A stretch of 38,481 nt of DNA from contig NZ_JANZXA010000022.1 of the NCBI RefSeq assembly GCF_025153475.1, forward strand, positions 1 through 38,481, given 5' to 3'. Below the pieces are notes generated by a model. The model was not told the origin of the DNA, did not search any database, and saw only the letters and a program-made list of their open reading frames with translations. A program made the position numbers and the translations under genes. This stretch comes from Novosphingobium mangrovisedimenti. Lineage in GTDB: Bacteria > Pseudomonadota > Alphaproteobacteria > Sphingomonadales > Sphingomonadaceae. Positions 33,956 to 38,481 of this stretch are shown here, piece after piece (position 1 is the stretch's first letter; each line of letters begins with the position of its first letter).

Positions 33956-35293
33956 ATGCCTATCGAAATCAAAATGCCCGCCCTTTCCCCGACGATGGAA
34001 GAAGGGAAATTGGCGAAATGGCTCGTGAAGGAAGGCGACACTGTCGCTTCCGGCGACATTATGGCCGAGATCGAGACCGACAAGGCGACGATGGAATTCG
34101 AAGCCGTCGATGAGGGCACTATCGGCAAGATCACGGTGCCCGAAGGTACGGAAGGCGTGAAGGTCGGCACTGTCATCGCGCTTCTGGTGGGCGAGGACGA
34201 AGATGCCTCCGCCGTTGCTTCGGCGCCTGTCCCGGCGGAAGCGCCCAAGGCCGAAACAGCCGAGGCCGAAGCGCCAAAGGCCGAGCCCAAAACCCCCGAA
34301 TCCGCGCCGGCGCCTGCTGCTCCGGCTGCCCCGCAAACCATCAGTTCGAAGGAAGGCCGCGTGATTGCATCTCCGCTTGCCAAGCGTCTTGCCGCCGCCA
34401 AGGGCGTCGATCTCGACAGCCTGACCGGCTCGGGCCCCAATGGCCGCATCGTCAAGGCCGACGTCGAGGCCGCGCAGCCCGGTACGGCCAAGCCCAAGGC
34501 CGCCGCGCCTGCCAACGACACGGCTCCTGCACCGGCCGCCGCGGCCAGGCCCGCCACGGTGGAAATGGCCGCCGAGACGCGCGCGCTGCTCGATGATCGC
34601 ATCCCGCACAGCGTCGAGAAGCTCTCGGGCATGCGCAAGACCATCGCTCGCCGACTCACCCAGTCGATGCAGGAGGCGCCGCACATCTACCTCACGGTCG
34701 ATATACGTCTCGACAAGCTCATGGCGATGCGCGCCGAACTCAACGCAGCGCTCGAAAAGCAGGGCGTGAAGGTTTCGGTCAACGACATGCTGGTGAAGGC
34801 GCTGGGCAAGGCGCTGATCGACGTGCCCGAATGCAACGTCAGCTTCGCCGGTGCCGAACTCATCAAGTACGAACGCGCCGACGTTTCGGTAGCGGTTTCG
34901 ATCCCCGGCGGCCTTATCACCCCGATCGTCCAGGATGCCAATGGCAAGTCCTTCTCGGAGATTGCCAAGGCCACCAAGGATCTCGGCAAGCGAGCCAAGG
35001 AAGGCAAGCTGCAGCCCGCCGAGTATCAGGGTGGCACGGCTTCCATCTCCAACATGGGCATGATGGGCATCAAGCACTTCACCGCCGTGATCAATCCGCC
35101 GCAGGCCACCATCATCGCCATCGGCGCGGGTGAAAAGCGCCCCTGGGTCATGCCCGACGGTTCGCTGGGCGTGGCCACGGTCATGACCGCCACGGGCAGC
35201 TTCGACCACCGAGCCGTCGACGGCGCCGATGGTGCGCGCCTGATGGCCGCGTTCAGGGAATACGTTGAGAATCCGCTCGGGATGGTCGCCTGA
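33956..35293 (+). CDS. pdhC: Pyruvate dehydrogenase complex E2, dihydrolipoamide acetyltransferase
   Basis: A 445-residue E2 core of the pyruvate dehydrogenase complex. One lipoyl domain (1-80) has the lipoylated Lys43 in EIETDKATMEF. An Ala/Pro/Glu-rich linker is followed by the E1/E3-binding domain (about 140-175: ASPLAKRLAAAKGVDLDSLTGSGPNGRI). A second linker leads to the catalytic domain (about 215-445) with the active-site DHRAVDG (His418, Asp422). An upstream in-frame ATG at 33881 would add 25 unlikely residues. No E1 genes are here; E3 (lpdA) follows after two thioesterase genes. Confidence 0.95.
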   Translation: MPIEIKMPALSPTMEEGKLAKWLVKEGDTVASGDIMAEIETDKATMEFEAVDEGTIGKITVPEGTEGVKVGTVIALLVGEDEDASAVASAPVPAEAPKAETAEAEAPKAEPKTPESAPAPAAPAAPQTISSKEGRVIASPLAKRLAAAKGVDLDSLTGSGPNGRIVKADVEAAQPGTAKPKAAAPANDTAPAPAAAARPATVEMAAETRALLDDRIPHSVEKLSGMRKTIARRLTQSMQEAPHIYLTVDIRLDKLMAMRAELNAALEKQGVKVSVNDMLVKALGKALIDVPECNVSFAGAELIKYERADVSVAVSIPGGLITPIVQDANGKSFSEIAKATKDLGKRAKEGKLQPAEYQGGTASISNMGMMGIKHFTAVINPPQATIIAIGAGEKRPWVMPDGSLGVATVMTATGSFDHRAVDGADGARLMAAFREYVENPLGMVA

Positions 35294-35295
35294 TC

Positions 35296-35691
35296 ATGCC
35301 GGACGAGGAAGGCGAACTGGTCATCCGCGTTACGGCGATGCCGACCGACCTCAATCCCTACGGCGGCGTGTTCGGCGGCTGGCTGATGTGCCAGCTTGCA
35401 CTTGGCGCCAGTTCCTTCGTTACCCGGCAGACGGGCCTCAAGGCCGTCGTCGTCGGGGCGACGGACTTTGCCTTTCCCGGGGCAATGACCGTTGGCGACG
35501 AGCTTAACGTCTATGCACGGATCGAGCGCGTCGGCCGCACGTCGATGACGGTGGCCACGCGCGGCCTTGGCCGTGCCCGGGCAAGCGAAGTGCATACCGA
35601 CGTGGCAAGCGGCCTCTTCACCTTCGTGGTGCTCGACGGGAACGACCGTCCATGCGCCATCGAGGATGCCTTGAGCACGAGCGTGGCATGA
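35296..35691 (+). CDS. Hot-dog acyl-CoA thioesterase paralogue lacking catalytic Asp
   Basis: A 131-residue hot-dog protein of the YciA-like acyl-CoA thioesterase group. It aligns without gaps to the next gene, also 131 residues (NPYGGVFGGWLM vs NAYGDIFGGWLM, RVGRTSMTVA vs RVGRTSMTIA). The acidic residues typical of active YciA enzymes are replaced: Gly24 for Asp24 and Ala35 for Asp35 (MCQLALG vs MSLMDMG). It may therefore be inactive and structural. It starts 2 bases after the pdhC stop and overlaps its partner by ATGA. Confidence 0.85.
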   Translation: MPDEEGELVIRVTAMPTDLNPYGGVFGGWLMCQLALGASSFVTRQTGLKAVVVGATDFAFPGAMTVGDELNVYARIERVGRTSMTVATRGLGRARASEVHTDVASGLFTFVVLDGNDRPCAIEDALSTSVA

Positions 35692-36083
35692 CGGCAGGCC
35701 CGCGCGAACCCGTGATCCGCATCACAGCGATGCCGGCCGATGCCAACGCCTACGGCGATATCTTCGGCGGATGGCTGATGAGCCTGATGGACATGGGCGC
35801 GGGTCTTATCGCGGCGCGACGTTCGCACGGCCGGGCCGTCACCGTGGCGATGGATGGCGTACAGTTTCATCTTCCCGTCAAGGTGGGCGATGAAGTCACC
35901 GTGTTCGGCGACTTGCGCCGTGTCGGGCGGACCTCGATGACAATCGCCATCGAAGCCTGGCGGCGGCATCGCCACGAGGAAGAAGCAGTCAAAGTTACAG
36001 AAGCCCGGTTCACCTTTGTTGCGGTGGACGATAGTGGCAAGCCCAGAGCCATAGAGCAGGGCACCACCGATCAGGAGATTTGA
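35688..36083 (+). CDS. Acyl-CoA thioesterase, YciA-like hot-dog fold
   Basis: A 131-residue hot-dog thioesterase that hydrolyses acyl-CoA to free acid and CoA. The active-site segment NAYGDIFGGWLMSLMDMG keeps Asp24 and Asp35, and VTVAMDGVQFHLPVKVGDEV and VGRTSMTIAIEAW match the family. ATG 35688 overlaps the stop of the upstream paralogue (ATGA); an extension to 35652 is inside that gene. Location between E2 and E3 suggests a link to acetyl- or acyl-CoA levels. lpdA follows 4 bases later. Confidence 0.9.
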   Translation: MTAGPREPVIRITAMPADANAYGDIFGGWLMSLMDMGAGLIAARRSHGRAVTVAMDGVQFHLPVKVGDEVTVFGDLRRVGRTSMTIAIEAWRRHRHEEEAVKVTEARFTFVAVDDSGKPRAIEQGTTDQEI

Positions 36084-36087
36084 AGCA

Positions 36088-37503
36088 GTGGCAGATTCCT
36101 ACGACGTCATCGTTCTCGGTTCCGGCCCCGGCGGATACGTTTCGGCGATCCGCTGCGCGCAGCTGGGCCTGAAGACCGCCATTGTCGAGCGCGAACGCCT
36201 CGGCGGCATCTGCCTCAACTGGGGCTGTATCCCGACCAAGGCGCTGCTTCGCTCGGGCGAGGTGTTCCACCAGATGAAGCACGCCAAGGACTACGGTCTG
36301 GCGGCGGAGAACATCACCGCCGATCTCGACGCGATCGTGAAGCGTTCGCGCGGGGTGGCCGACCAGCTCAACCGCGGCGTTACCGGGCTGATGAAGAAGA
36401 ACAAGATCGCCGTGCACATGGGCACTGGCAAGCTCGTCGCGCCGGGCAAGCTCGAAGTGACGGGCGAGAAGGGCACCGAGACGCTCGAGGCCAAGCACAT
36501 CATCATCGCGGTCGGTGCCCGTGCCCGTGAACTGCCCAAGGCCAAGGCCGACGGCGAGCGCATCTGGACTTACCGCCATGCGATGACTCCCAAGGAAATG
36601 CCGGGCAAGCTGCTCGTCATCGGCTCGGGCGCGATCGGCATCGAGTTCGCCAGCTTCTACAACGACATGGGCGTCGACGTGACGGTCGTCGAGATGATGG
36701 ACCGCATCGTCCCTGTGGAAGACGCCGATGTCTCGGCTTTCCTCGAAAAGCAGCTGACCAAGCAAGGCATGAAGATCATGACCAAGGCCAACATCGGCGC
36801 CATCGAAAAGGGCGACAAGTCGGTCAAGGTCACGATCAAGGACAAGGCCGGCAAGGAAGAGACCACCGAGTTCAGCCATGTGATCGTCGCCATCGGCATC
36901 GTGCCGAACGTCGAGAACATCGGCCTCGAGGATCTCAACATCGAGCCCGACAAGCGCTTCCACATCAAGGTCGACGGCTACGGCCGGACCAATGTGCCGG
37001 GCGTCTGGGCTATCGGCGACTGCGTCGAAGGTCCCTGGCTGGCGCACAAGGCGAGCCACGAAGGCGTCACCACTGCCGAGGCCATCGCGCAGGAACTGGG
37101 CAACAAGGACGTCCATCCGCACCCGCTCGACCGCGGCAACATCCCGGGTTGCACCTACTGCCACCCGCAGATCGCCTCGGTCGGGATGACCGAGGCCAAG
37201 GCCAAGGAAGCGGGCTACGAGCTGAAGGTCGGCACGTTCCCCTTCATCGGCAACGGCAAGGCGATCGCGCTGGGCGAGCCGGAAGGCTTCGTGAAGACGG
37301 TGTTCGATGCCAAGACCGGCGAACTGCTCGGCGCCCACATGATCGGCGCGGAAGTGACCGAGATGATCCAGGGCTATGTCGTGGGCAAGACGCTAGAGAC
37401 GACCGAGGCCGAACTGATGAACACGGTCTTCCCGCATCCGACCATCTCGGAAACGATGCACGAATCGACGCTCGCAGCATACGGGCGCGCGATCCACATC
37501 TGA
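36088..37503 (+). CDS. lpdA: Dihydrolipoyl dehydrogenase (E3)
   Basis: A 471-residue FAD/NAD enzyme that reoxidises lipoamide in 2-oxoacid dehydrogenase complexes. The FAD-binding GSGPGGY is at 11-17. The redox disulfide is Cys42/Cys47 in GGICLNWGCIPTKAL. The NAD-binding GSGAIGIEFA and AIGDCVEGPWLAHKA follow, and the catalytic HPTISETMHE is near the C-terminus. It starts with GTG 36088, 4 bases after the thioesterase. It is the last gene before a strong terminator, closing the pdhC cluster. Confidence 0.97.
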   Translation: MADSYDVIVLGSGPGGYVSAIRCAQLGLKTAIVERERLGGICLNWGCIPTKALLRSGEVFHQMKHAKDYGLAAENITADLDAIVKRSRGVADQLNRGVTGLMKKNKIAVHMGTGKLVAPGKLEVTGEKGTETLEAKHIIIAVGARARELPKAKADGERIWTYRHAMTPKEMPGKLLVIGSGAIGIEFASFYNDMGVDVTVVEMMDRIVPVEDADVSAFLEKQLTKQGMKIMTKANIGAIEKGDKSVKVTIKDKAGKEETTEFSHVIVAIGIVPNVENIGLEDLNIEPDKRFHIKVDGYGRTNVPGVWAIGDCVEGPWLAHKASHEGVTTAEAIAQELGNKDVHPHPLDRGNIPGCTYCHPQIASVGMTEAKAKEAGYELKVGTFPFIGNGKAIALGEPEGFVKTVFDAKTGELLGAHMIGAEVTEMIQGYVVGKTLETTEAELMNTVFPHPTISETMHESTLAAYGRAIHI

Positions 37504-37528
37504 GCGGTCGCGGACAGCGATGTAAGGG

Positions 37529-37562
37529 AAAGGGCGCGCCTGCGGGCGCGCCCTTTCTGTTT
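37529..37562 (+). terminator. Intrinsic terminator after lpdA
   Basis: AAAGGGCGCGCC (37529-37540), loop TGCG, perfect complement (37545-37556), then CTGTTT. The 12-base GC-rich stem with a T-rich tail is a textbook rho-independent terminator 26 bases past the lpdA stop. The complementary A/T flanks could let it serve the convergent GNAT gene too. Confidence 0.85.
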
Positions 37563-37591
37563 CGGGTCAGGCGATGCGAGCGCGGCGTGCG

Positions 37592-38107
37592 CTAGCGGAA
37601 GGTCTTGGACAGCACCACCAGCGTGGGGTCGCCGTCGAATGGTTCGGGGACGAAGCCTTTCTCCCGTTCGAGTTCGATAGCCGCGTGATTGTCGCGGCTT
37701 TCGATGGAAATGGCACGCCGGCATCCGCGCGCTTCCGCCTGCTTCGCCAGATAATCGAGCAGGGCCCATCCGATGCCCTTGCCGCGGTAGTTGGCGCAGA
37801 CGGAGATGGCGATCTCGCAGGTATCGAGCGGACCGTCGCACGCGAGCAGGCCCGAGGCGACGATTTCGCCGCTGGCCGCGTTGATCCCGAGCCAGGATTC
37901 GGTGCGGAAATGATCGGTGTGCACCAGCGGCTCGAGTTGCTCGTGGCTTACGTGATCGGCGGCGGTCAGGAAACGAAAACGACGGTCGTCGTCGTTCACG
38001 CGGTCGAAGAAGGCGGCCAGCGCCGGTTCGTCGGATTCGGTTGCAGGACGGACGTCAAGGTCGATGCCGGAGCGCGTGGTGAGCGTGCAGGTAGCCGAAA
38101 GAGACAT
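37592..38107 (-). CDS. GNAT-family N-acetyltransferase
   Basis: About 171 residues from ATG 38107 (GGAG 10 bases upstream); an in-frame TTG at 38134 is less likely. The GNAT fold is visible as DVRPATESDEPALAAFF at the start, the acetyl-CoA loop YRGKGIGWALLDYLAKQA, and the last strands RAISIESRDNHAAIELEREKGF. It resembles the acetyltransferase domain that accompanies acyl-CoA synthetases in protein-acetylation systems. It also lies divergent to acs, so it may acetylate and regulate Acs; this is inference from position. Confidence 0.85.
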   Translation of the reverse strand: MSLSATCTLTTRSGIDLDVRPATESDEPALAAFFDRVNDDDRRFRFLTAADHVSHEQLEPLVHTDHFRTESWLGINAASGEIVASGLLACDGPLDTCEIAISVCANYRGKGIGWALLDYLAKQAEARGCRRAISIESRDNHAAIELEREKGFVPEPFDGDPTLVVLSKTFR

Positions 38108-38371
38108 GGAAGAAGACTCCGATGGGAGGAACAACCGCTATCTATGGAGCCGGCGACGCGCGCGCCTTGATCGAAATCAGCGCGGGCGGCGTCGGCGAAA
38201 TCAATCAGGCCTCGATCAATCGGGCCTTGCCAACAGGATGAAGCCTATCATGAATTGCCCGGAAACCGGGAGGCCTTTGTTCCCCGTTCCGAGGTGGGCC
38301 GGCTCCGTGCGTTAGGGGGTGGCGCGAATCCGGATATGGCGGCTAGAAGTGGGAAGAGAGGAGAAAGAGGC

Positions 38372-38481
38372 ATGGCCGAGGCCGTATATCCCGTTTCAGG
38401 CGAGTGGTCGGAAGGTGCGCTGATCGACAACGATCGCTACCTTGCGATGTACCGTCGCTCGGTGGATGATCCGGAAGGGTT
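38372..38481 (+). CDS. acs: Acetyl-CoA synthetase, N-terminal fragment (runs off window)
   Basis: Only the first 36 codons are in the window. They read AEAVYPVSGEWSEGALI and YLAMYRRSVDDPEG, which match the N-terminal domain of AMP-forming acetyl-CoA synthetase (typical form YPVPxEWxxxALI...YxxMYxxSVxDPExFW). GGAGAAAGAGG lies just before the ATG. The 264-base gap to the divergent GNAT start (38108-38371) holds no convincing gene; it presumably contains both promoters. Acs converts acetate, ATP and CoA to acetyl-CoA. Confidence 0.8.
   Translation, partial: MAEAVYPVSGEWSEGALIDNDRYLAMYRRSVDDPEG

Noticed and set aside
38064..38315. An 83-codon + strand frame in the GNAT-acs gap
   Set aside because: It is Arg-rich, overlaps the GNAT start region, and shows no ribosome site or motif. 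It is more likely non-coding promoter DNA.

Overview
The window is a high-GC chromosomal segment of an alphaproteobacterium, most likely a sphingomonad such as Novosphingobium or Sphingobium. The clues are the rph/hrcA/grpE order, a dnaK-dnaJ block, a PhaR regulator, an archaeal-type prolyl-tRNA synthetase and a lone pdhC linked to lpdA. The genus is an inference from gene content, not a computed placement. No tRNA, rRNA or CRISPR array was seen, and no stretch longer than about 300 bases lacks a gene.

Positions 1-9750 are accessory DNA. The left edge (1-120) looks like the terminal repeats of a mobile element that has cut off the front of an rhs gene. Only the Rhs core end and its variable C-terminal domain remain (to 1274), followed by an AT-rich candidate immunity gene that overlaps it by ATGA (1271-1633). 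Next is a compact type IV secretion (T4SS) locus. A VirB2-like gene runs leftward (1682-2026). A second virB2 starts a rightward operon virB2-B3-B4-B6-B8-B9-B10-B11 (2116-9750) in which almost every junction overlaps. A perfect 16-bp palindrome lies between the two divergent virB2 genes. VirB1, VirB5, VirB7 and VirD4 are not present here. A REP-like GC palindrome follows virB11.

Positions 9830-18510 hold the heat-shock and protein-folding block. rph faces left. hrcA-grpE and dnaK-dnaJ face right, and each pair is preceded by a strikingly similar sigma-32-type promoter. Between the pairs are three leftward genes: a chemotaxis receptor, an HExxH protein of the so-called vgr-related type, and a PCu(A)C copper-chaperone lipoprotein.

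Positions 18546-27362 hold a cytochrome b561-type gene and a patatin-related hydrolase (both leftward). A rightward series follows: a PPOX-fold flavoprotein, radA, cvpA, a degenerate NifU-like protein, an MHS-family transporter and alanine racemase.

Positions 27459-33303 hold phaR, proS, a secreted M28 peptidase and rnr, all rightward. A universal stress protein faces left. A pyruvate dehydrogenase-related cluster then runs rightward: pdhC (E2), two tandem hot-dog thioesterase paralogues (the first lacking the acidic catalytic residues) and lpdA (E3), closed by a strong intrinsic terminator. The window ends with a leftward GNAT acetyltransferase and the first 110 bases of acs (acetyl-CoA synthetase).

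The most interesting parts are the reduced T4SS with its divergent second pilin and palindromic intergenic site, the truncated Rhs tip with its coupled unknown partner, and the active/inactive-looking thioesterase pair embedded between E2 and E3.
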